Below, piece by piece: positions 38,281 through 48,147 of a stretch of DNA of 64,000 nt (positions within the stretch are counted from its first letter, which is position 1; every line of letters starts with the position of its first letter). The position numbers and the translations under genes were made by a program. The stretch comes from Buxus sempervirens (taxonomy: Eukaryota > Streptophyta > Magnoliopsida > Buxales > Buxaceae): the NCBI GenBank assembly GCA_947561395.2, contig OX387193.1, positions 2,666,001 to 2,730,000 of the forward strand, given 5' to 3'. A model generated the notes under the pieces. That model was not told the origin of the DNA. It did not search any database and saw nothing but the letters and a program-made list of their open reading frames with translations.

Positions 38281-41200
38281 GCTGGTGATTGGAACCAATT
38301 ACCAGCAGAGAGAAAAAAGAAAAAAAAAAAAAAGACCCACCAATTGCACTTTTTTAGATCTTTGTCTAATCAATTGCACTTTGCAAGGATTAAATGGATG
38401 ATTTTTGAAAAAAAGAATTGATTGTGGAAGATTTGCTAAGAAGTCCCTCAGCTTAAGGGCCAAATCCTCCTCTCTCCTCTCACTGAGCACTTGTGGGCTA
38501 TGAAGTGAGATTTGAGTCAAAATTTTTAAACAAAAGTGGGTAAGGTGGCAATCCTTGCAACTTACAACTAATACAAACACTAATCTTTTGAAAAATGTGG
38601 AGAAAATGATAAAATACGCAATTTTTCTGGGTGGCCTGCAGTTGTAGCACAATGAACAGCAAAGAACAAACACAACTCAAAATTACCCATTTGAAAAACA
38701 TCTCATTAATTGAACTTGCTTTGGTCAAACAAAGAAATGATAAAAACATGGATTCGAAGATAGCCAATGAAACCCCTGCTTGAAGTGGGGTGGCGTCTCT
38801 TCCTTATCTCAGATTTCTTGGAGCTCTCGTGGCTATGAAAAGAAATCTGAGACAAGCAATTTTTGAAAAGAATGTGGATTTAAAATTGACCACTGCAAAC
38901 TCAATTGATTTTGATGTTTTTTACCTTTTGAATTTTCCTGATTGATTTTCTTATTTGATATACCTGGGTGCCATTTGATGCCCGAACCTATGCTTGAATA
39001 TTTTGCAACTTGCTTTTGCTTCTTTATCTTCTTGCTCTCTCAATAACGATGTATGTGCCCTTACTGCCCATAACCTGTCTTCATGCTTTTTAATTGCCCA
39101 AGAGAATGCCCTCATCTTGATTGATGGATCATGATCTGTTGATCTAACCTCATGCCTTTACAACCCATGATCTGTCTTTCATGCCTTCTTGCTGCCCCAG
39201 TAAAATCCTTCTTCATGATTGAAGAATTGGGAACCCTTGTTTAATGAAGAAAACATGCCATTGCTTCGAAGCCTTTTTTTTTCTTTCAAATTCGAAGACT
39301 AAAGCTTGATTGCTTCTTCCAGATGTTGGAATTCATTCCAATGAAAACCCAGAAGGAAAGACACTGAGCATGCCCCGGTTTTGATTGTTTGAAGAAGTAT
39401 TTGCCCCTCAGTAGAGATGATCCTCTTTTTTCCTTTTTCTCTTTTTTTTTTTTTAACCTTTGCCAAAAAGAAACCCTAATAGAAGAATGCAAATGCAAAC
39501 ATAAGAAAATATGTTTTATACTAGTGGCCTCAGAATTCTCTAATGCTTGCAAAACCAATGTTTTATGAAAAGATATAGATTCTCATCATAGGCCAAAAAT
39601 ATATTTTTTTGCTTTTTTGTGTTTTAATATTTTTTTGAAAACATGATCCAATCACTTATTAACATATAGTCCAAAAGAATTAAAATCAAGTTGAATAATG
39701 AGAAGACTATTTCAGAAAATGAAGAAAGACCAAAATAAGCCTTCGAAACCTTTAGAATCATTCCCATGACCATCGGCTTGTCAATTGATGCTCCAGATAT
39801 GACGACTCTTTTAATCTGACTAGTTTGCCCCAGTCTAGAAAGACATTTTCCTTCATTCAATTGAAGAGCAATTGTTTCTCCATTGTATCCATGATATGAG
39901 AATTTATGACTTCACCTTCAACAATAATTTCCTAATGGCAATTTTGATGGCCATCAACTTGTTCACAGATGATTCATATCATAGTTCTGATTATGTTGTT
40001 TCAGTCTTGAAAAGAGAATTTTCCTCAATCACTTGAAGAGTGACTGTATCTCAAAATAGCCACCAATATGAGGACTTCACCTGGATCTATGCCAATTCTG
40101 GACTTTCCTCTCTAATGATTTCCTTCTTGTAGATAGCTGATTATTTGTCATGTAGCGCCCTTCCGGGTTTTCACTATATTTTCTCCATTTTTTTCTTTTT
40201 CTTTTTTTTTTCTTTTTTTTTCTTCTTTTTTTTTTCTTTTTTCTTCTTCTCTTCTTCTTCTTCTTCTTCCTTTTTTTTTTTTTTATCCTTCATCACCAGC
40301 AACCATGTAGTCAAAACTGCCTTAATTCAAAATTTCTTAATCAAAGAGGACTTATGAATAGGACGAAACGAAGGCTTGGTGTTAGTTTAGAAAGAAAAGG
40401 AATAAAAGGCTCAAATACCCTATGATCAAATGGGTTAACTGAAATTGTAATTTTTAAGGCATTTTTTCCTTTCAAATGAATACAAAATTGCCCCCAGTAA
40501 TGAAGTTCTTCCCTCAATTTGATTTCTTCATTTGAAACTTATTCTCTAGTATTGAACTTCTTTTTCCCATTCTTTTTTTCATAATTTTGAAGACATTCTC
40601 CAAATAGCATTTGATGATCTTTTTTTCTTCCCTTTTTTTTTTCTTTCTTTTCCTTCTTTTTTTTTTCATTTCTTTGCCCCATTTTCTGAAAACATATTCA
40701 AAATCCCTTTTGAACTTCAATAATTGTCCCTTCATTCCCTTTTTTTTTTTTATGCCTTAATAAATTTGCCCCAGTGTGGGGTTACAATTCTCAGTTTAGG
40801 TTACTTGGAAAAATGTATCAAGCTCAAAAGGTCTAACTAGGGATTTCAAAATTTTTGGGGATATAAGAAAGAAATGCCTCTTATCATTTTAAGAAAAGTT
40901 TGAATTTTCAGACTTGGTAGAGTTGCACTACATGACTGGCTCAGGAATTTTTTCTTCTCTTTTTTTTTCTTCTTAATCACCTTCTGTCAACATGAAAGCC
41001 TCTTCAAATAGAACTTCTGTTATGAACAAGTTCTTCACCTTTTGATCAATCTTTTGGATTCTTTTCATCAAATGATGCCCAATTCTATTTCCCACGAAAA
41101 GGTCAGATCTTCTCCCATGTTTTCACGTGCAAAGCCTCAAAATTTCTTCAAACAATATTATCAACTTCCCTTTGAACGAATCAGCAAGTGGTGCGATTCT

Positions 41201-41534
41201 TTCTGTATTCTAATGAAGAAACTCAAATCTTCTTCTATCTTTTCTGTTGAAGACTGTGGGTCATCTTTGGTTCCAAAGGCCATAAAATTGGTCACTTCAT
41301 AATTTTGCAGAATATTCTTCTCATGACACTTAAAAAGATTTGAATTTTCATATAAAATGTCTTTTTCTTTGATTTTGGTCTCAAAATTGAGCCCAATGTC
41401 AAATTCATATTCAACTCAATGAAATTCAATAAGAGATATGATTCATAAGTAAAAGGACCTTGCTGAAAACTTTTTATTTTTTTTTAGAAAAATGTAAAAA
41501 AAAAATTTTTTTTTTTGAAGAGCCTTTATTGAAA
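38281..41534 (-). other. noncoding 3' region of the gag-only element, no pol
   Basis: This stretch lies where protease, RT, RNase H and integrase would be in an autonomous relative. No such motifs were seen in any frame. It is AT-rich with loosely repeated phrases and several T or T/C runs (for example 39430-39460, 40186-40285, 40626-40670, 41480-41515). Confidence 0.7.
40186..40285. repeat. T/C-rich simple tract
   Basis: About 100 bp on the + strand consists almost only of T with scattered C, including TTC repeats. Open frames through it are artefacts of composition. Confidence 0.7.
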
Positions 41535-43373
41535 TCACTTCCTGAGAACAAGGCTCCTTAGGATCCTCAGGAAATGTGCATTCTTCTTATGCAGGTTTCT
41601 TTTCAGAGAACGTGGGAGTTCGAAAACTGCCCCTGTTCTCAAAGGCAAAAGTTGATTTTTTCCCTTTTTCAGATAATTTCTTTCTCCTACTGAGTGAGGC
41701 AAGCCTTCCTGTTCATAACCAGGAGCATTTCTTTCAAGATAAACCATGTCTGTTGGACCAATAGGAACGATAAGCTGAGAAGGGTCAAATCTTCTTTCTC
41801 CAGAGAAAATTGCCCCTATTGCATTTGAGCTGCCTGCCCCATTGTTATTGGTAGGTGGGATGGGAGTGACTGAATTGAATGATAAGGAATTATTATCCAA
41901 CAAATCCTGAATTGCATGCTTTAGGGCCAAGCAATGATCTGTGGTATGCCCTGGAGTGCTCATATGATAATCACAGATTGCAGATGAATCATAGTTCTTC
42001 CCCTTGCTTGCATGAGGATTTGGCAACTTCAAAGCCACATAACCCTTCTGAAGTAAAGTAGGCAAAAGCTCAGATGGTCTCATAGGCAGTTTAGAAAATT
42101 CCCTTCTCTTCCTTACTTCTGTTTCCTCCTTCACAGGCTGTGCAGAAGGGACATTAATTTGAATAGGCAGCAAAGGAAATTGATGGGTTGGCTTGATAGG
42201 AGGTGGATGGTCATTGATTTGAAAGGGTTCTCTGGGAAGTTGTACCATATTCACTTCTCCTTCTCTCCTTTCTTCAGATTTTTTCTTTCCATTACCATTT
42301 TCCCCTTTCTGTGTAGAGAAAGTGGTGGAAGCTTCCTGGTTCAACACTGCAGAGTAATCAGCTATTTTCCCAGACTTGATCCCATCTTCAATTCTGTCTG
42401 CCACTTGCACTAGGGCAGCAAAGTTGGTGGTAGTTTGACCCACCAAGTGACTGTAAAATGGTTGCCCCAATGTCATGATGAAAGTTGAAATCATTTCTGG
42501 TTCTCCCACGGGTGGTTTGACTTGTGCAGCCAACTCCCTCCACCTTTTAGCATATTGCCTTATGGTCTCATCATTTCTCTTTGTCATCCTCATCATGTCA
42601 TACCTATCTGGTATAATCTCAAAGTTGAACCTGTATTGTGCCAAAAAGGAATCTGCTAAATCCTTCCACCTTCTGATCTTTCCATGGTCTAATGTGGCAA
42701 ACCACCTCAAAGCAGCTCCAGTTAAACTCTTCTGGAAGAGCTGAATTAGTATGTCATCATCCCGACCGAACTGGCATAGAGCCCCGCAGTATAACTTCAA
42801 ATGACTCATTGGGCAGCCAGTGCCATCATATTTATCAAAATCTGGGCATTTAAACTTGGCCGGTAGACATACATCGGGGTATAGGCACAAATCTTCAAAA
42901 TTGGTGCCCCCAAAGTTACGTATCCCTTTCATCTCCCTCATTTCCTCCTGGATCATCTCCAGCCTGTGCATGAATTTTCTTTCTATTTCATCCCTCATCT
43001 TTTCTTTTTCATTCTCTTTCTCAGACTCAACCATCTCCTCCCTGATCAGTATAGGTTCAGGGGTAGGTTCATAAATGGGTTCAGGAATAGGTTGAACCGG
43101 AGGTGGGATATTGATTGGAGGTGGAGGTGCTTGGTTGGAAGTGGATGCTTGGTTCTGGGCTTGAACTTGTTGGGCCTGTACCGATAGTATGTTCTCTAGC
43201 ATTCGGGCTAATCCTGCCACTTGTTCTTGGAGTAGAACAACATCTGGATGAGGAGCATCAGCTTCAGTTTCAATAGGATTCATGGTGTGAGCTCTTGATC
43301 TGGTTACAGGAGCTATGGTTGCAAGTGTACTTGGTACCTGGAGAAAAATAAAGGAAAAGATATCAGTGCCCAT
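41535..43373 (-). CDS. Tat/Ogre-like retrotransposon Gag, 612 residues
   Basis: This is a single uninterrupted frame starting with ATG at 43373. The N-terminal third is Pro/Gln/Glu-rich with a short acidic coiled segment (KENEKEKMRDEIERKFMHRL). The Gag core follows, with FDKYDGTGCPMSHLKLYCG, LTGAALRWFATLD, WKDLADSFLAQYRFN, IRQYAKRWRELAAQV and a predicted helix at the end of the core. A Cys/His motif CDYHMSTPGHTTDHC precedes LKHAIQDLL. Gag forms the particle that packages element RNA. Unlike autonomous Ogre elements, no protease domain is fused. On the - strand TTTTTCTCCAG precedes GTACCAAG about 35 nt inside the frame, so a spliced leader joining there is possible. The open frame fits a recent insertion. 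Confidence 0.88.
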   Translation of the reverse strand: MGTDIFSFIFLQVPSTLATIAPVTRSRAHTMNPIETEADAPHPDVVLLQEQVAGLARMLENILSVQAQQVQAQNQASTSNQAPPPPINIPPPVQPIPEPIYEPTPEPILIREEMVESEKENEKEKMRDEIERKFMHRLEMIQEEMREMKGIRNFGGTNFEDLCLYPDVCLPAKFKCPDFDKYDGTGCPMSHLKLYCGALCQFGRDDDILIQLFQKSLTGAALRWFATLDHGKIRRWKDLADSFLAQYRFNFEIIPDRYDMMRMTKRNDETIRQYAKRWRELAAQVKPPVGEPEMISTFIMTLGQPFYSHLVGQTTTNFAALVQVADRIEDGIKSGKIADYSAVLNQEASTTFSTQKGENGNGKKKSEERREGEVNMVQLPREPFQINDHPPPIKPTHQFPLLPIQINVPSAQPVKEETEVRKRREFSKLPMRPSELLPTLLQKGYVALKLPNPHASKGKNYDSSAICDYHMSTPGHTTDHCLALKHAIQDLLDNNSLSFNSVTPIPPTNNNGAGSSNAIGAIFSGERRFDPSQLIVPIGPTDMVYLERNAPGYEQEGLPHSVGERNYLKKGKNQLLPLRTGAVFELPRSLKRNLHKKNAHFLRILRSLVLRK

Positions 43374-43478
43374 TTAATCTCATTCACATGCCTGTGAATG
43401 CCTATGTGCAAGTTGGGTGAACACGAGTTTGGATTTGTTTCTTTATTTGCTTCTTTTTTTTGTTTTTTTTTTGAATTG

Positions 43479-44812
43479 AATTGTTGGAATATTCTAGGGC
43501 TTCCAACAGGTCCCACAAAAAAAAAGAAAATGATCTGAAATTCAAAGGCTTTCAGAGGCCCAAAGAAATTTTTGGAAAAAGTCTGAAATTCAAAGGCTTT
43601 CAGAGGCCCAGGGATATTTTTGAAAAAAGGTCTGAAATTCAAAGGCTTCCAAAGGCCCAAAGGATATGTGTCTATAATTCAGAGGCTTATAGACGGCCCA
43701 AAGAAATTATTGTCTAAAATTCAGAGGCTTTTAGACGGCCCAAAGAAATGATTTGTCTAAAATTCAGAGGCTTTTAGACGGCCCAGGGAAATGATTTGTC
43801 TAAAATTCAGAGGCTTTTAGACGGCCCAAAGAAATTATTGTCTAAAATTCAGAGGCTTTTAGACGGCCCAAAAAAATGATTTGTCTAAAATTCAGAGGCT
43901 TTTAGACGGCCCAAAGAAGAAATGATTTGTCTAAAATTCAGAGGCTTTTAGACGGCCCAAAAAAATGATTGTCTAAAATTCAGAGGCTTTTAGATGGCCC
44001 AAAGAAATGATTTGTCTAAAATTCAGAGGCTTTTAGACGGCCCAAAGGATATGTGTCTATAATTCAGAGGCTTATAGACGGCCCAAAAAAGGTTTGTTGG
44101 AATATTCTAGGGCTTCCAACAGGTCCCGAAAAGGAAAAAGGATCTGAAATTCTAATGCTTTCAGGGGCCCAAAGAAATTTTTGGAAAAAGTCTGAAATTC
44201 AAAGGCTTTCAGAGGCCCAGGGATATTTTTAAAAAAAGTCTGAAATTCAAAGGCTTTCAGAGGCCCAAGGATTTTTTGAGAAAAAGTCTGAAATTCAAAG
44301 GCTTTCAGAGGCCCAGGGAGTTTTTGAGAAAAAGTCTGAAATTCAAAGGCTTTCAGAGGCCCAAGGATTTTTTGGGAAAAAGTCTGAAATTCAAAGGCTT
44401 TCAGAGGCCCAAGAGTTTTTTTGAAAAGTCTGAAATTCAAAGGCTTTCAAAGGCCCAAAGGATAGGTGTCTATAATTCAGAGGCTTATAGACGGCCCAAA
44501 GGATATGTGTCTATAATTCAGAGGCTTATAGACGGCCTAAAAAGGAGAAAGATCTTAAATTCAAAGGCTTTCAGAGGCCCAAAGGAAAAAGATCTGAAAT
44601 TCAAAGGCTTTCAGAGGCCCGAGGGATTTTTGAAAAAGGTCTGAAATTCAAAGGCTTTCAGAGGCCCAAGGATTTTTTTGAGAAAAAAAGTCTGAAATTC
44701 AAAGGCTTTCAGTGGCCCAGGGGTTTTTTGAAAAATCTGAAATTCAAAGGCTTTCAGAGGCCCAGGAGTTTTGAAAAAGTCTGAAATTCAAAGGCTTTCA
44801 GAAGCCCAAGGA
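43479..44812 (-). repeat. array of about 30 hairpin units with compensatory stem changes
   Basis: Units of about 40-48 bp each contain a stem-loop followed by GGCCC. Four stem classes occur on the + strand: CTGAAA/TTTCAG (about 16 units, some with a mismatch), TCTAAAA/TTTTAGA (8), TCTATAA/TTATAGA (4) and GTTGGAA/TTCCAAC (2, at about 43482 and 44096). The loop is conserved as TTCAAAGGC or TTCAGAGGC in the first three classes. Both sides of the stem change together between classes. In element sense the RNA would carry this run of hairpins in its leader, between the primer site and gag. Confidence 0.85.
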
Positions 44813-44993
44813 ACCTTTCTCTCACATTTTTTTTATTCAATTATTTTGTTTTTTTTTTGTTTTTGTTTTTTGTTTTTTTTTTGTTTTTTTTTTTGAAGCA
44901 TTTTATTCAAACTTGTTTCCCTTTATCATTATTTAAAGGTTAAAGGAAGATTTTAATGGGAAAAACTGATTAAAGTTGAATATTCCGAGAAAA

Positions 44994-45122
44994 CCGTATA
45001 CACAGTACGGTCCAGCTCTGCCCGTATTCAAATTACGAGCAAGCCGTGACCGTATGCAATTCACGGGCGAGCCTAGCCCGTATAACCAATACGGGCAAGC
45101 CCAGCCCGTGTACTAAATGCGG
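44994..45122. promoter_or_regulatory. 28-bp-spaced CCCGTA/TACGGG palindrome array in the leader
   Basis: Five imperfect palindromes start at 44994, 45021, 45050, 45077 and 45105, a spacing of 27-29 bp. The clearest is CCCGTATAACCAATACGGG (45077-45095). Spacers share GCAAGCC or GCGAGCC. This is the same motif and spacing as in both LTRs, although this copy is internal. Confidence 0.6.
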
Positions 45123-46297
45123 TTTTACGGAACCCTGTTATGTTTTTCCAGTTTTTACATGGTTTGATCACTTTAATTGTTCATCCAAACATACGGTTCA
45201 CCCATTGCAGAGCTTCTAAACTGTCCCAAAGTGGACCTTGGCCCTTTTGCTAAAACACATGCTTAGGAAGGCACATGTACCCTCCAAATTGACACCATAC
45301 TCAAGAATTTGGTACCCTTGTGTTGCCTCTTGTATGAACATTGGGTAGGATTGATTCTAAACAGAGTTAAGAACTCTTCCTATGGGCTGCACCAATTTTA
45401 AAAACATGTAAATTTTGGGACCAATTTTATCCCGAACCAATGGGTACCATGACACCCCTATGACATGAAAATATTGCAACACAATAGGATTACCTTGTTA
45501 CCCTGTTTACCTTCAATATGGCATCCGCATTATGCCCTGGTTTGTAAGCCATGCATACGGCCTTCCCTCAATCATACAAACCCATATTCCCACGTAATTG
45601 TATATTTTAGCCAAAAACGTGCAACTCCACCTTCAAGCGTAGGGGTTTTGGGTTTTGGCTTAATGGCAACTTAGCACTCAAGCCTAGTGATGACCAGAAT
45701 CCCAGATCCACATTATCATCATCATTAGCTCAAAGTTCTAAGGTGAATGTTTTCACTTTCGCTTTCCGAAGTATCGACCTCGTTGCGCAAAGCTACACAC
45801 ATTCGGGTTCAACTTCCTATAGGTTAAGGGTAGGCCGTGTAAAAACAAAAGGTGCACAGTGCATTGTAAAAATAGGTTACATTCACAACGTCCCAAACCC
45901 TTGCCACTCTTTTCGCAGCCATGCATAAACAAACCAAGGCATAATAGGAAAGCATATTTAAAATAAACAAGTAAATAAAGCAATCCTATAGCACCCAAAA
46001 CATGCTCATAAAAATCATCTATCATGTAAACGTATGATCATGTAGATCATGCTGAAAATTAAAACATGCTATTATAAAAATATAGCAAAAAATAAGCATG
46101 GTTCAGCAAAACGGACCTCCCCTACGCATGTTTGTAGAAACGATCCTATAAATCAAAATTAAGCATGTTTCTACCCCCATGAATTCTTAAGCAATAATTC
46201 AGATTTAAAACATATTCAACATGCTTAAGAACATGAAATAGCAAGCAAATCCAAAAATCAAAACATGAACAAACACCAAAAGGCTGAAATCCACAAA

Positions 46298-46315
46298 TCC
46301 CCAGCAGAGTCGCCA
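46298..46315 (-). other. primer binding site of the gag-only element
   Basis: On the - strand TGGCGACTCTGCTGGGGA begins two bases after the LTR end CTCACA. The TGG start is the complement of tRNA CCA. The sequence resembles the tRNA-Arg-type primer site reported for Ogre elements. The exact tRNA was not verified. Confidence 0.7.
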
Positions 46316-46317
46316 GT

Positions 46318-48142
46318 TGTGAGACATGGGAAAAAATCAGATCTAATGATTTCCTCAATCATCACACGGGATTAAATAAAACAAAGAGTCGCCACCATTC
46401 AATTTAGGTGTGAATGGACACCAAAATATTAAATAAGCACAAAAGGCAATTTTAGGGTAAAATATCCCTCCTAAAAAAAAACAACCAGAGATGGGTAAGG
46501 GGATTAAGTTATGAACAGGGGAAGGTGTTAGGCACCCCTATTCATCCATACAAGGTGGTCGCCAGGCATTGTTCATGTTTTACATAAAGGAAAAAGCTTG
46601 CTATAAAAATCATACAAAATCACAAAAAAGGCAAAAATATATGGTTTTTTCATATGAATAGTCTGATTGATCCAGAACTATCAAACATGATCATACCATT
46701 CCTAGGGTTTCATGATCAAAACAAATTTGAGATAAAATCGAATAAAATCAATTTAAAGTGAAAAGTCCAAAAATCTGGCTTCAAGTCAAAATTCTAGAAA
46801 TCTGGAAAAATATGATTTTTATAAAATATTTCAAAATTTAACTTGAACAGTCCAGGATATAGATAAAGCCCAAATTTCACATTAAATCAGAAAATAAAAA
46901 CCAAAAATATACACGTTGATGAAAAACACCAAAAAGGGAGAATTTAGACCGTAGGGTCTTCTCTCAATAATGAAAAACAATTTAAAAACAACATCATGAA
47001 ACCCTAGAAGTTATTTTCAGGCTTTTGGAGTCAGATCTACCATATTGATCATGATAAATCCAAGATCCTAACCTAAAACCACAAAAATCACGAAAACAGT
47101 GCTGTAGGTGCAAAAGTGGCAAAAATCCAAATTTTAGCAAAAAGTGGGGATCTCATGTTATAAACATCATAGATTCATGTAATTCATTCAGATATATCAT
47201 AAAAAGCATTAAAACATGATCAAGATATTTAAAACAACTACATCTCACAAATTAGAGCACATGGGGGTCTACCCTACGGATCCACCTGTTCTCTTTTCCC
47301 CTAGTTCTCTCTTCACGTTTTACGGCTAGAGAGACTCTTGAGGTACTTGGAGATAGGTTTGGTTACACAAACACAATCACAGGCCTTATTCTAGAAAAAA
47401 GAGAAAAAACAGATATGGGGTTCTATTCTAGGGATCCACCTGTTCCCCTTTCCCCTAGTTCTCTCTTCACGTTTTACGGCTAGAGAGACCCTTGAGGTAC
47501 TTGGAGACAAGTTTAGGGATACAAAATAGATATGGCCTTATTCTACAGCAATAGAGATGATCCTATTACTTCTAGAATTGAAGACAGAAAATAAAAAAGG
47601 ATAGGGGACTTACCTGGATTGAGCAGGCAGAGCAGCAGGGATTCCTTTCCTTCTCTTGGAGCTTTTGATTCTTCTTTGACTTCAAAATTTCGTGGCCCTT
47701 AGCTAAAGGAGAGAGCCTCTATTTATAGGCAAGCACAGGGGTATGGTTGGTCCAAGGTTTGGCAAGATAGAGTTTCAGTTTGAGTTAAATACAAGATAAT
47801 GCCTATCCTTTATCCACAAGGATAAATGAGATAATTCGAACAGATAAATAAGAGACTTCGCTTATCCAAGAGAGATATTTGGGTGCAGATAAGGCTCAAA
47901 AATAAAAAAGGTAAAATTCGCACAAAGACCCCCGTGCCCGTATATATATTACGGTCGCGCCCTGCCCGTATTATTAATACGGGCACGCCGTGACCGTATA
48001 TCAACTGCAGGTATGACCAGTCCGTAAACAAAATACGGTCATGACCAGTTTGGCCAGATTTTACACTTTTTTGACCTGTTTTAAATCCCAATTAATATTT
48101 TCAATTATTTTCTCATTTTTAGTGCAATTTATGGTGTCTACA
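46318..48142 (-). repeat. 5' LTR of the gag-only element (sense order)
   Basis: The 1825-bp LTR is near-identical to 36443-38266. It supplies the promoter in sense orientation. The palindrome array is at 47937-48039, with the fourth palindrome better preserved here (CCGTAAACAAAATACGG). Confidence 0.92.
47719..47727 (-). promoter_or_regulatory. LTR TATA box
   Basis: On the - strand the sequence reads TATAAATAG within GCCTATAAATAGAGGC. It places the likely transcript start about 25-35 nt further left, near 47690. U3 would then be about 450 bp, with a long R/U5. Confidence 0.6.
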
Positions 48143-48147
48143 CTAAC

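Larger units (their letters stand above)
43374..46297 (-). other. 2.9-kb leader of the gag-only element
   Basis: This is the untranslated leader between the primer site and gag. It contains the hairpin array (43479-44812), T-rich tracts (about 44828-44900), a palindrome array (44994-45122) and otherwise AT-rich sequence. Short open frames in 45400-46360 show no recognisable domain. Ogre elements often carry an extra ORF in this place, but none was seen here. Confidence 0.7.
36443..48142 (-). mobile_element. 11.7-kb gag-only LTR retrotransposon related to Tat/Ogre
   Basis: Two LTRs of about 1.82 kb (36443-38266 and 46318-48142) start TGTGAGACATGGG and end GGTGTCTACA on the + strand. They are flanked by the perfect 5-bp TSD CTAAC (36438-36442 and 48143-48147). 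By eye the LTRs differ at only about seven positions, so the insertion is recent. Sense is the - strand: primer site at 46298-46315, leader with repeat arrays, one gag frame (43373-41535), a 3.3-kb stretch without pol, and a polypurine tract at 38267-38280. No protease, RT or integrase was found, so it must move in trans if it moves at all. Gag similarity and the primer site point to the Tat/Ogre branch of Ty3/gypsy. Its layout matches the gag-only (TR-GAG) type of non-autonomous element. Confidence 0.9.

Noticed and set aside
40145..40357. Open frame rich in Phe and Ser
   Set aside because: It is produced by the T/C-rich simple tract.
43481..44644. Repetitive open frames on both strands giving tandem peptides such as GPLKAFEFQTF or LKFKGFQRP
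   Set aside because: They are translations of the hairpin array, broken at irregular unit lengths, with no independent start or domain.
43479..45122. CRISPR-like regular repeat array
   Set aside because: Units diverge, there are no unique spacers or cas genes, and the DNA is a plant retrotransposon leader.
45465..46358. Extra ORF in the leader of the gag-only element, as in some Ogre elements
   Set aside because: All frames are short and show no recognisable domain.
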